This document shows, in pieces, positions 34,003 to 46,000 of a stretch of DNA of 64,000 nucleotides (position 1 is the first letter of the stretch; each line of letters opens with the position of its first letter). The translations under genes were made by a program, and so were the position numbers. The notes beneath the pieces are model-generated. The model was not told the origin of the DNA. It was given only the letters and a program-made list of their open reading frames with translations, and ran no database searches. This DNA comes from Mytilus trossulus (taxonomy: Eukaryota; Mollusca; Bivalvia; Mytilida; Mytilidae). The stretch spans positions 77,721,999 to 77,785,998 of the forward strand of contig NC_086382.1 of the NCBI RefSeq assembly GCF_036588685.1, in the 5' to 3' direction.

Positions 34003-34627
34003 CTGGTTTTTATATAGATTATCTCCTTTTAAGAAATATTAATTTTGTCATCCAATTTTTCACCGCTTACAAATGTCCGTTTTATTTCATACATAAACTT
34101 TTAAGTATCAGTATGTTTTTAATTCATATTGTTTCGTTTCGTTCCGATTTTATTTCGTTTCGCTTTTTACAGGTATCCCTCTTATTGCCCCTTTTCTATT
34201 TTGATATTTTAAGCAAACATTTAAAAAATCAAACTTTCAAAAAGTGAAATAATCAAAATTGCGCGTTAGGTTTAGTATTTTAAAAGTTTGATCAAATTTC
34301 TAAACTATCAAATTTATAAACGATATTTAGAATTTTGATATTTTAATAATTTGGTTAAAATTTCAAAATTTCAAAACTTTAACACAATTTGAAATTTTGA
34401 TATTTTAAAACTTTGATCAAAATTCCAAAAATCTAAAATTTCAAAACTTTTTAAAACTTTGAATTGATAAGTGTTACACGGACCTATTATAGTCCAACGT
34501 ACGAAATTCAACAATGAGGAAAACCTATACCGTACATAGTCCCATTATGAGAAAATTTAAAAGCCATATTTATAACTAATGAATTATCTGTGAACAAAAA
34601 CCAAATGGACAGAATCTATATAGCCAT

Positions 34628-37600
34628 TACATACTCATGACGTTGGACAGGCACACAAAGAATGTGCCGGGATTAAACATGTGAGCCCTCAGCCCTCTCC
34701 CTGACCTGGAACACTGATGTTACAGCACATGATAACCATTGTACTACATACTCGTGACGTTGGACAGGCACACAAAGATTAATGTGGCGGGATTAAACAC
34801 ATGAGCCATCTCCCTGACCTGGAACACTGATGTTACAGCACATGATAACCATTGTACTACATACTCGTGACGTTGGACAGGCACACAAAGATTAATGTGG
34901 CGGGATTAAACATATGAGCCCACTCCCTGACCTGGAACTCTGATGTAACAGTACATGATAACCATTGTACTACATACTCGTGACGTTGGATAGGCACACA
35001 AAGAATGTGGCGGGATTAAACATATGAGCCATCAGTCCTCTCCCTGACCTGGAACACTGATGTAACAGTACATGATAACCATTGTACTACATACTCGAGC
35101 TCGTGACGTTGGACAGGCACACATAGAATGTGGCGGGATTAAACATATGAGCCCTCTACCTGACCTGGAACACTGATGTAACAGTACATGATAACCATTG
35201 TACTACATACTCGTGACGTTGGACAGGCACACATAGAATGTGGCGGGATTAAACGTATGAGCCCTCTAACTGACCTGGAACACTGAAGATGTAACAGCAC
35301 ATGATAACAATTGTACTACATACTCGTGACGTTGGATAGGCACACACAGAATGGGCGGGATTAAACATATGAGCCATCTCCCTGACCTGGAACACTGATG
35401 TAACAGTACATGATAACCATTGTACTACATACTCGTGACGTTGGATAGGCACACACAGAATGGGCGGGATTAAACATATGAGCCATCTCCCTGACCTGGA
35501 ACACTGATGTAACAGTACATGATAACCATTGTACTACATACTCGTGACGTTGGATAGGCACACACAGAATGGGCGGGATTAAACATATGAGCCATCTCCC
35601 TGACCTGGAACACTGATGTAACAGTACATGATAACCATTGTACTACATGCTCGTAACGTTGGATAGGCACACAAAGAATGTGGCGGGATTAAACATATGA
35701 GCCCTCAGTCCTCTCCCTGACCTGGAACACTGATGTAACAGTACATGATAACCATTGTACTACATGCTCGTAACGTTGGATAGGCACACAAAGAATGTGG
35801 CGGGATAAAAAATTTGAGCCCTCAGTCCTCTCCCTGACCTGGAACACTGATGTAACAGTACATGATAACCATTGTACTACATACTCGTGACGTTGGATAG
35901 GCACACACAGAATGGGCGGGATTAAACATATGAGCCATCTCCCTGACCTGGAACACTGATGTAACAGTACATGATAACCATTGTACTACATGCTCGTAAC
36001 GTTGGATAGGCACACAAAAAATGTGGCGGGATTAAACATATGAGCCCTCAGTCCTCTCCCTGACCTGGAACACTGATGTAACAGTACATGATAACCATTG
36101 TACTACATGCTCGTAACGTTGGATAGGTACACAAAGAATGTGGCGGGATAAAAAATTTGAGCCCTCAGTCCTCTCCCTGACCTGGAACACTGATGTAACA
36201 GTACATGATAACCATTGTACTACATACTCGTGACGTTAGACAGGCACACATAGAATGTGGCGGGATTAAACATATGAGCCCTCTACCTGACCTGGAACAC
36301 TGATGTAACAGTACATGATAACCATTGTACTACATACTCGTGACGTTGGACAGGCACACATAGAATGTGGTGGGATTAAACATATGAGCCCTCTACCTGA
36401 CCTGGAACACTGATGTAACAGTACATGATAACCATTGTACTACATACTCGTGACGTTGGACAGGCACACATAGAATGTGGTGGGATTAAACATATGAGCC
36501 CTCTCCCTGACCTGGAACACTGAAGATGTAACAGCACATGATAACCACTGTACTACATACTCGTGACGTTGGATAGGCACACACAGAATGTGGCGGGATT
36601 AAACATATGAGCCATCTCCCTGACCTGGAACACTGATGTAACAGTACATGATAACCATTGTACTACATACTCGTGACGTTGGACAGGCTCACATAGAATG
36701 TGGCGGGATTAAACATATGAGCCCACTCCCTGACCTGGAACACTGATGTAACAGTACATGATAACCATTGTACTACATGCTCGTTACGTTGGATAGGCAC
36801 ACAAAGAATGTGGCGGGATTAAACATGTGAGCCATCTCCCTGACCTGGAACACTGATGTAACAGTACATGATAACCATTGTACTACATACTCGTGACGTT
36901 GGACAGGCACACATAGAATGTGGCGGGATTAAACATATGAGCCCTCTCCCTGACCTGGAACACTGATGTAACAGTACATGATAACCATTGTACTACATGC
37001 TCGTAACGTTGGATAGGCACACAATGAATGTGGCGGGATTAAACATGTGAGCCCTCAGCCCTCTCCCTGACCTGGAACACTGATGTAACAGTACATGATA
37101 ACCATTGTACTACATACTCGTGACGTTGGACAGGCACACAAAGATTAATGTGGCGGGATTGAACACATGAGCCATCTCCCTGACCTGGAACACTGATGTA
37201 ACAGTACATGATAACCATTGTACTACATACTCGTGACGTTGGACAGGCACACATAGAATGTGGCGGGATTAAACATATGAGCCCACTCCCTGACCTGGAA
37301 CACTGCTGTAACAGTACATGATAACCATTGTACTACATACTCGTGACGTTGGACAGGCACACAAAGAATGTGGCGGGATTAAACATATGAGCCATCTCCT
37401 TGACCTGGAACACTGATGTAACAGTACATGATAACCATTGTACTACATACTCGTGACGTTGGACAGGCACACAAAGAATGTGGCGGGATTAAACATGTGA
37501 GCCCTCAGTCCTCTCCCTGACCTGGAACACTGATGTAACAGTACACGATAACCATTGTACTACATACTCGTGACGTTGGACAGGCACACAAAGAATGTGG

Positions 37601-38884
37601 CGGGATTAAACATATGAGCCCTCTCCCTGACCTGGAACACTGATGTAACAGTACATGATAACCATTGTACTACATACTCGTGACGTTGAACAGGCACACA
37701 AAGAATGTGGCGGGATTAAACATATGAGCCATCTCCCTGACCTGGAACACTGATGTAACAGTACATGATAACCATTGTACTACCTACTCGTGACGTTGGA
37801 CAGGCGCTCAAAGAATGTGGCGGGATTAAACATGTGAGCCCTCAATCCTCTCCATGACCTGGAACACTGATGTAACAGTACATGATAACCATTGTACTAC
37901 ATACTCGTGACGTTGGACAGGCACACAAAGAATGTGGCGGGATTAAACACATGAGCCATCTCTCTGACCTGGAACACTGATGTAACAGTACATGATAACC
38001 ATTGTACTACATACTCGTGACGTTGGACAGGCACACAAAGAATGTGGCGGGATTAAACACATGAGCCATCTCCCTGACCTGGAACACTGATGTAACAGTA
38101 CATGATAACCATTGTACTACATACTCGTGACGTTGGACAGGCACACAAAGAATGTGGCGGGATTAAACATGTGAACCCTCAGTCCTCTCCCTGACCTGGA
38201 ACACTGATGTAACAGTACATGATAACCATTGTACTACATACTCGTGACGTTGGACAGGCACACAAAGAATGTGGCGGGATTAAACATATGAGCCCTCTCC
38301 CTGACCTGGAATACTGATGTAACAGTACATGATAACCATTGTACTAAACACCTGTGACGTTGGACAGGCACACAAAGAATGTGGCGGGATTAAACATGTG
38401 AACCCTCAGTCCTCTCCCTGACCTGGAACACTGATGTAACAGTACATGATAACCATTATACTACATACTCGTGACGTTGGACAGGCACACAAAGAATGTG
38501 GCGGGATTAAACATATGAGCCCTCTCCCTGACCTGGAACACTGATGTAACAGTACATGATAACTATTGTACTACATACTCGTGACGTTGGATAGGCACAC
38601 AAAGAATGTGGCGGGATTAAACATGTGAGCCCTCAGTCCTCTCCCTGACCTGGAACACTGATGTAACAGTACATGATAACCATTGTACTACCTACTCGTG
38701 ACGTTGGACAGGCGCTTAAAGAATGTGGCGGGATTAAACATGTGAGCCCTCTCCCTGACCTGGAACACTGATGTAACAGTACATGATAACCATTGTACTA
38801 AATACTCGTGACGTTGGACAGGCGCTCAAAGAAAGTGGCGGGATTAAACATGTGAGCCCTCTCCCTGACCTGGAACACTGATGT
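34628..38884. repeat. 109-bp satellite, about 39 copies
   Basis: The unit runs 'cgtgacgttggacaggcaca', 'caaagaatgtggcgggatta', 'aacatatgagcc', 'ctctccctgacctggaacac', 'tgatgtaacagtacatgata', 'accattgtactacatact'. Some units carry an extra 'ctcagtcc' (about 117 bp). Each unit matches an internal segment of the dispersed repeat at about 54345-54455 (gacttgggacaggcacatac ... taacctgggacagtgttata, acagtacaacataag). The minus-strand open frames of 60-70 codons are repeat artefacts. Confidence 0.96.
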
Positions 38885-39160
38885 GAATACAGAATGAAGA
38901 ACGTGAACAGTTTAACTTCATGTGTGTGAACTTTATCTACAATTCTTGTAAATTGTTACATAACCGCAACTGCTGCTAGAAGTACATAAACTATTTTCAA
39001 ACTGTGATGAACATATGTAAATAATTGAACATTTCGTCGTGATCTCGTCTTTATTGACTGTCTCTGTGTAAATCATAGTTCTTGTTGTTTGTATATGATT
39101 TATTGTAATTGTCTTTGCTTTGTTTCATACTCTCCAATAGGAGGCAAATAAATTATATAT
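38885..39160 (+). mobile_element. Insertion in the last satellite unit; possible LINE 3' tail
   Basis: About 276 bp of unrelated sequence break a satellite unit: the 'aacactgatgt' side is at 38884, and 'atatgtgagccctcagtcct' resumes at about 39157. The insert ends 'ccaataggaggcaaataaat', the kind of 3' terminus seen in some non-LTR retrotransposons. The identity is tentative. Confidence 0.45.
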
Positions 39161-39194
39161 GTGAGCCCTCAGTCCTCTCCCTGACCTGGAACAC

Positions 39195-42100
39195 TGTTGT
39201 AACGGCAGAACAACATGATAAAAATAGCTGGATACGACTGCAGTGGTCCAACCCTGAACAGTTGGGGCAAAAATGGACACAATATTCACATTTGATACAG
39301 GTCTGAATTTGGATTGTAATTAAAAATATTTGACACATAATAGGTTTCTGACACAGAATTATTGTAGGCAAAGAACTTTGAATTGGCTATACGACTTGAA
39401 TTTATATTCAATTTTATGCTTTTGTGCAATACACTATGCTGTTGTGAATTGACTCCCTTTTTATTTTTTTACTTTTGTGCAATACACTATGCTGTTGCGT
39501 ATTGACCCTCCTTGCATAAAACAATCTCTTTATTTTCTGAAAATTGAAATGAGAAAAAAATTGCCCCTCCCCCTAAAAATGCCTTGAAAACAACAAAAAA
39601 ACATACATAAGTATGGCTAAAATTAATATTCCTTTATTAGTATGTTAGAAAAATAAATTGATCACTAATCACCTCAAGACAATACAACATTTCTTTATAC
39701 ACAATTTAAAAGCAATGTAAGGGAGGTAAATCCTAACAGACACAACATTTGTTTACCCCAATTCTTAAACGGTTTGAGCACTTACCTCCCCACAAGTCAA
39801 TCATACCAACCCTTTCAGGTATGGAAACTTCTGGTATAGTTTCATACAATTAAACACAATTTATTGTCTGGAAACTACTTAAATGCTTATTAGTGCTCCT
39901 AATTCCTAAAGGTGTAATACCACCATTGATTTTCCCCTATTAGTCTTTGTTAAATTTGCACTTTTCAAAAAATTGTGCAGAATTTATCCTTGTTTCAAAT
40001 AAAGAAATACTTGGCATGAGTAAAGTTTTATCCTGTCTAGTTCTAAAGAAAAAAAATCACATAACATTTCATTGCATATAAGAAAATAACCATCATTGGA
40101 AGTTAACCAATCAAATTTCTCCCCTTATTTTATCTGTGTTTAGTCACCATGTAACCACAAGATTACAAAATTTTCTATAGAAATCCCAAATAAAAAATAA
40201 TGGTGTTTTGAAGTACCCATGACATATGTTCATGACACAGAAATGGTTTTACTGCAATAAAATGTAGGATTAATTACCTACAACTGTCAAATTCAAGGGA
40301 ATATTTTTTTTACCTACTTTCGTATATAACCGGATGTGACGTACCATGATTTGGTGATATTACACCTAAACTATCAAAAAAAATAATCATATCCAACCTT
40401 TCTTTTGAGGCTATTAACCTTTTGTATAAATTTCAAGGATTTCTATTCACTACTACTTATAAAAGTTGTCGTCCGGAAACCAACTGTCTTGGATGACGCA
40501 GACAACAACGTGATACCAATGTACGACTTTGGCCGTCCTATAACAACTATGAAGCACGAGCAACATTAAGTTTTTAACATTTAAAAATACCAAGCAAGAT
40601 TTATCAATGGTAGTGATTTCGGTTTTTTAGTGTTTGTCTATAAAATTTCACTTTTTTGAAAAATCTTGTAGTATGTAATGAGTATCATGGCAAGGAATAT
40701 ATTGAAGCAAAATATCTAAAGAAGAGATATCCGGTTTTCTTTAAAAGTATAAATTCTTCACTGTCTTAACTCAATGGTACATAGCGTGTTAGATTTGAAC
40801 GTGTCAACATGCAGATTCATCTGTATCGGGGTTTTACAGGATGGTCAACTTGAAACCAAATAAAAACCATGTGCTCCACAGGGCTCAGCTTTGTACCACC
40901 GCAGAAGTTGAACCCTGAACAGTTGGGGCAAGAATGGACACAACATTCAAGCTTGATACACCTCTGAATTTGGATTGTGATCAAACTTTTAACATAATAT
41001 GAGTTTCTGACACAAAACAAATGTCAAGATCTTACAAATCTATTGCACAATACTGTGCAATTAAAGATTTCTTCTTCAAACTTTTCAAAAATATACATAA
41101 TTTACAAGCAGTTTAAGGGAGGTAAATCCACACATACCCAACATTGTATGTTATATGTTTTTGAGTTACCTCCCTTACACTGCTTCAGAAATTGTCTTAA
41201 TTGTCCATTGGCCCAAAAAAAAACGTTTTTCCCCTTTTTACAAATATTTTGAAGTCAATACTAACCATCCCTTCATGGAATGGAAACTTGTGGTATAATT
41301 CCAGAGAGATTCATACACTTAAACACAAGTTATTGACTAAAAACTACAAAAATGCCTATTTGGGCCACTTACCGATTGAAACCTCCCTCCCTTGAAGTAA
41401 GAATCCCACAACTCAATTTCAATCTTCCATTTGTAGTAAGAAACCTTGTAGTATAATTTCAGAGAGATCCATACACTTGAACAAAAGTGAGTGTCTGTAA
41501 ACAAGAAAAAAATCTTCTTTTTGGCCCCTTATTCCTATATGTTCAAGGATATTTACCCCAAACTGAATCCAATATAAAAAGAAGATGTGGTATGATTGCC
41601 CATGAGACAACTATCCACAAAAGACAGCTATAAAAGGCCCCAATAAAACAATGTAAAACCATTCAAATGAGAAAACTAACGGCCTTATTTATATAATTTT
41701 TTTTAAAGAAAAACAAATATGTAACACATAAACAAACAACAACCACTGAATTCCCTTCGTTATATGGAGTCGTGTGGTACAATGTCATAGAGATCCATAT
41801 AGTTATACACAGTTATTGTCCAGAAACTACAAAAATGCTTGTTGTTTGCCCCTTTTCGGGACTTAATTCCTCGACTGTTTGCCCCATTACCCTTAAAATA
41901 ATCCAAACCTTCTACTAAATGGTATGAACATTGTGGTATAATTTCAGAGCAATTGAAAAACTTATTCCCAACTTTTTGTCCTGAAAATAGATCAATGCTT
42001 ACTTTAGGCCCTTTATTTCTAAACCATTGGGATCATAACCGCAGAAAATCAATCCCAAACTTCCTTTTGTGGATATAAACACTGTGTTGAAATTTGATTG

Positions 42101-42330
42101 AATTCTATTAACTAATATTAAAGTTATTATCAGGAAACCATATGTCTTCGGACAGCGCTGACAACATTATATCAATATACAACCATTTTTTTTTAATTTT
42201 TGCAGTCGTATAACAATATTAAATGATCTTGCTACAGTGTTGAATTGGTAACCATTCATCAGAATAAGTTTATTTAAAGGATCAATAAGTTTACCAGGAT
42301 CTTTTTTAAATTTCCTGACACAGTAAACAA
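39195..42330. repeat. Mosaic of degraded dispersed repeats
   Basis: Two related segments (39240-39370 and 40905-41010) share cctgaacagttggggcaa and 'tctgaatttggattgt'. A ~150-bp degenerate unit ('atggaaacttgtggtataat', 'cagagagatccatacactta', 'aacacaagttattgtc', 'aaactacaaaaatgc') occurs at about 39820, 41275, 41430, 41765 and 41915. Two related ends with 'gtcttcggac...gacaacattatatcaata' lie near 40475 and 42140. A piece of the 'gaagatgtggtatgattgcc' dispersed repeat is inserted at 41580-41750, and its 3' part is found at 42220-42330. No coding sequence is visible. Confidence 0.65.
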
Positions 42331-42833
42331 CATTACCATTAATATGAGGATGTGCTTACCAATTTGAAATAAGTTACAACCAAACTTCAAAACCAAATAC
42401 TTATAATCTATAGAAGACTTAAGTGGTAAAATTGCTAATCAATTTAAAATCAATAGACCATGACCTAGGAGACAAGACCATTAGTTGTCAAACTGATATG
42501 TACTGACAGTAAAGCAACTTTATAGAACATATCATTTATCTAACACAAGAAGTTCCTATTAAACTGACTTAAACAGAAAACTTGTTGACTGCGTCCACAT
42601 CACCATCATTGCTGCCACTGGAAAAGCCTCACCTATGTCTTTCCTTCAGCAACTTTTGTTGCATAGATGATATGGCATTATGATTATTAACAAAATCAAA
42701 GTCATTAGAGTTTTAACATTTTACTTTTGTGTACTCAAGTCATCAAGTACATATTTGATCTTTTTTAGTCCATTTTATCTTTTTTAGTTCATTTTATATT
42801 TTTTAGTCAACAAACAAACATTATCACAGGTGA

Positions 42834-42839
42834 TTTATT
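42834..42839 (-). terminator. ZNF593 polyadenylation signal (AATAAA)
   Basis: TTTATT on the plus strand gives AATAAA on the gene strand, 16 bases past the stop codon at 42855-42857. That is a very short but acceptable 3' untranslated start. Confidence 0.6.
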
Positions 42840-42854
42840 CTGATCATGTGACAG

Positions 42855-43008
42855 TCATGTTTTGTCTTCCTCACAAAGTTCAGTGTCCATATCTTCTTTG
42901 ACAGGCTGTGTTTCTACATGAAGTTTCTTAGGTTTTTTGTAAGATCCCATACCAGCAGCTCTGTCTGCCTCCGCTTGTGTGTAGGGTTCAACCTGTAATG
43001 CTTTTACC
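42855..43008 (-). CDS. ZNF593: ZNF593 exon 3
   Basis: 154 bases from the acceptor ATCTTTCAG to TGA. It encodes the last 50 residues, with the AAGMGSY box and an acidic C-terminus. The first 36 or so bases and the acceptor are part of a tandem array that extends to 43510. Confidence 0.95.
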
Positions 43009-46000
43009 CTGAAAGATAATAATATTAAACAGCTTGTGTGTAGAGTTCAATCTGTAATGCTTTTAACCTGAAAGATAATAATTAATACTAAACAGCTTGT
43101 GTGTAGGGTTCAATCTGTAATGCTTTTACCCTGAAAGATAATAATACTAAACAGCTTGTGTGTAGGGTTCAATCTGTAATGCTTTTACCCTGAAAGATAA
43201 AAATACTAAACAGCTTGTGTGTAGGGTTCAACCTGTAATGTTTTTACCCTGAAAGATAATAATACTATACAGTGCTTGTGTGTAGGGTTCAATCTGTAAT
43301 GCTTTTACCCTGAAAGATAATAATACTAAACAGCTTGTGTGTAGGGTTCAACCTGTAATGTTTTTACCCTGAAAGATAATAATACTAAACAGCTTGTGTG
43401 TAGGGTTCAATCTGTAATGCTTTTACCCTGAAAGATAATAATACTAAACAGCTTGTGTGTAGGGTTCAACCTGTAATGCTTTTACCCTGAAAGATAATAA
43501 TACTATACAGTGCATTTCCCTATTTTATACCAAATGTTATTGTGTAATGCCTATATTAGATAAGTTTCACCAAATATTTCAACTTAACACAAATATTGTT
43601 GCTAGTAGACAAAATTGATGACCATTTTCGCATGATTGAGTTAAAAAACTTGGGTACTCAGGAAGGGTATGCAAAACCTGATCAACATATGGCATGTTTT
43701 TTCTCTCGTTTAAATTGTTTTACACTAGTCTTTTAAGGGCCTTTTATAGCTGACTATGTGGTGTAATGAAGGCCATAAATGTGATCTATAGTTGTTAATT
43801 TCTGTGTCATTTGGGGTCTTGTGAAGAGATATCTCATTGGCAATCATACCACATCTTCTTTTTACAAAGTATTGTCATGCTCTTTTGATTTAAAGGATGC
43901 CAATTAAGAGATAACTGTATTGTATTTGAAGTTTTATAGGTATGCTACCTGTGTAAAACGTAAACACTGGGCGTTTTCTGGATTCTTGGTCACTTCAGAA
44001 TGTAATAAAATTTGACAAAAAGAAGATTTTTAGGTGCAAAAGGTCCGAGACCACAATTGTCGTCCCGGTGTTCACAAATATAGTCCCTAGTGTCATGAGT
44101 GTTGACTGTGGGTTACTTGTCATTAATTTTTATGCCCCTTCCAAATTTATTTCTTCATGTTTAATGCCTCAAATTGCAAGAAGGGTGGTGAAATTACACT
44201 GTTAAAAAACTTGGGTCCAGAATTTTAAAGGAAAGTAGTGATTTAGTCCAGCTGAAAAAGGTTAAATAGTAGTTTTTCCGAAGCTTTCAAAAGATATCAA
44301 GACGCCCTAAACATAAAACTGTCCATATTTTGAGTTAGAGCTGATGAAGTTTTCTATAATTTTGATATAATTTGTCCCAAAAGTAGTACAACACACTGTA
44401 AAAATTTTATTGAGAAAGTGCTGGTGGGATTTTTTTAATTTTCATTTATCTTCTAAAAGAAATGCACTATGAATTAATTGTGGTCTAGGACCAACATGCG
44501 GCAGCGAGTTGTTTTGCTTATTAGTGTAGAAATTACATGTCAATACATTCCTCAATTCAAAATGTCAGCTTACTTGGTTACAGACAAGGAGATAGAGAAT
44601 TATATACTTACTGTCATACAATCAAAACCATTAATACAAAATAATTGCATTAGAATGTTAATTTTATGTGTGAAGTGTACATTTGTATATGTTGGAAGAG
44701 GATTTTATAAGATATCTTTCAATATGAGGTTTAGTTTTGACCAGAAATATTACACCAAGTTGCTCATACTTTTAATCATAGGGTTTAGCTTTTTATTACA
44801 CAAAACAAATCTTACCTTCTCTTATGAGGTTTACTTCTGAAGTGTTCTGTGAGAGCCTGGTTATTTATGCAATACTTTCTGTAAAATAAATATACACAAT
44901 GTTGTTCCTATAATAGTAGTAATCATATTTAAACCAAACTTATTGTGTATCTTTTATATTGAATAAGCACTGACAAAATGTCTTTTATATTAGGTATCCC
45001 CTGATAACGTTTCTTTAATATTAGATAACCACTGCATTATCGTGTTTATTTTAACGTTATGCACCAACTGCTGAAGTCATTTGGTGAGAGTTTTCACTGT
45101 ATTTGTCATGAAGGTATCACCATAACAACTCTCATTTAGGAGATTAAGGACTAAAGTATTTTTTTAAATATAGAAATAAAAGTTCATCTTTTCTGGCTTC
45201 TGGGGTATTAAATTTTAATCCTGGTATCTTTGATAACTATATTCGCTAATCGACTTGCCATAGTCCAAATAATTACATGTATGACATCTAGATCATGTAG
45301 ATAGGTTATTTTAAATTTTTACCTTTGACGCCTTCCTGTAAGGCATCAAAGAAGAAAATTTAAACATGACGTTAAATAGGGAGTGTGTCCATAATTCCAT
45401 AGGGACACAGATGGTCCAAGACCACAATTGTCGTCCCTTGATTTTCGTTGTCCACGAATATACATGTAGTCCCTAGTACTAGTGTTGACAGTGGGTAACT
45501 TGCCAATTTTTTGTATACCCCTTCGAAACTTATTTCTCCATGTTTTATGCCTCAAATTGCAAGTACATGTAGGGGGCTGAAATTACACCGTTAAAAAATT
45601 TGGTTCCAGAATTTACACATGTTACAAGGAAAGTAGTGATTAAGTCCAGCTAAAAAAGGTTAAGAATTACAAAATCAGAAGCAGTCAAAAGATTTCAAGA
45701 CCCCCCTAAACATGATACTGTCCATATTTTGAGTTAGCGCAGATGAAGTTTTATATTTTTTGAGTTAGCGCAGATGAAGTTTTATATTTTTTGAGTTAGC
45801 GCAGATGAAGTTTTATATATTTTGAGTTAGCTCAGATGAAGTTTTATATATTTTGAGTTAGCGCAGATGAAGTTTTATATATTTTGAGTTAGCACAGATG
45901 AAGTTTTATATATTTTGAGTTAGCGCAGATGAAGTTTTATATATTTTGAGTTAGCGCAGATGAAGTTTTATATATTTTGAGTTAGCTCAGATGAAGTTTT

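Larger units (their letters stand above)
28087..34484. repeat. 6.4-kb inverted duplication (arms 28087-30828 and 31012-34484)
   Basis: The outer ends are ggtccgtgtaacacttatc at 28087 and its reverse complement ending at 34484. The inner ends are 'ccggtttaaataggttta' near 30811-30828 and its complement at 31012-31030, leaving a spacer of about 180 bp that itself folds. Matching pieces run in mirrored order along both arms: the low-complexity tttgatcaaa block, cgtacggctctgatattg, the aacaagttagcaataaat block, and the paired open frames at 30590-30784 (+) and 31046-31267 (-). The arms differ noticeably in sequence and in length because each acquired its own insertions. No coding function is recognised. 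Confidence 0.9.

Noticed and set aside
34628..38884. Possible CRISPR array or tandem protein-coding repeat
   Set aside because: Units are contiguous without unique spacers, the sequence is eukaryotic, and the 109-bp period is not a multiple of three. It is a satellite.
44478..44840. 120-codon plus-strand open frame
   Set aside because: It overlaps the MITE end and runs antisense to ZNF593 exon 2, and the protein has no recognisable features.
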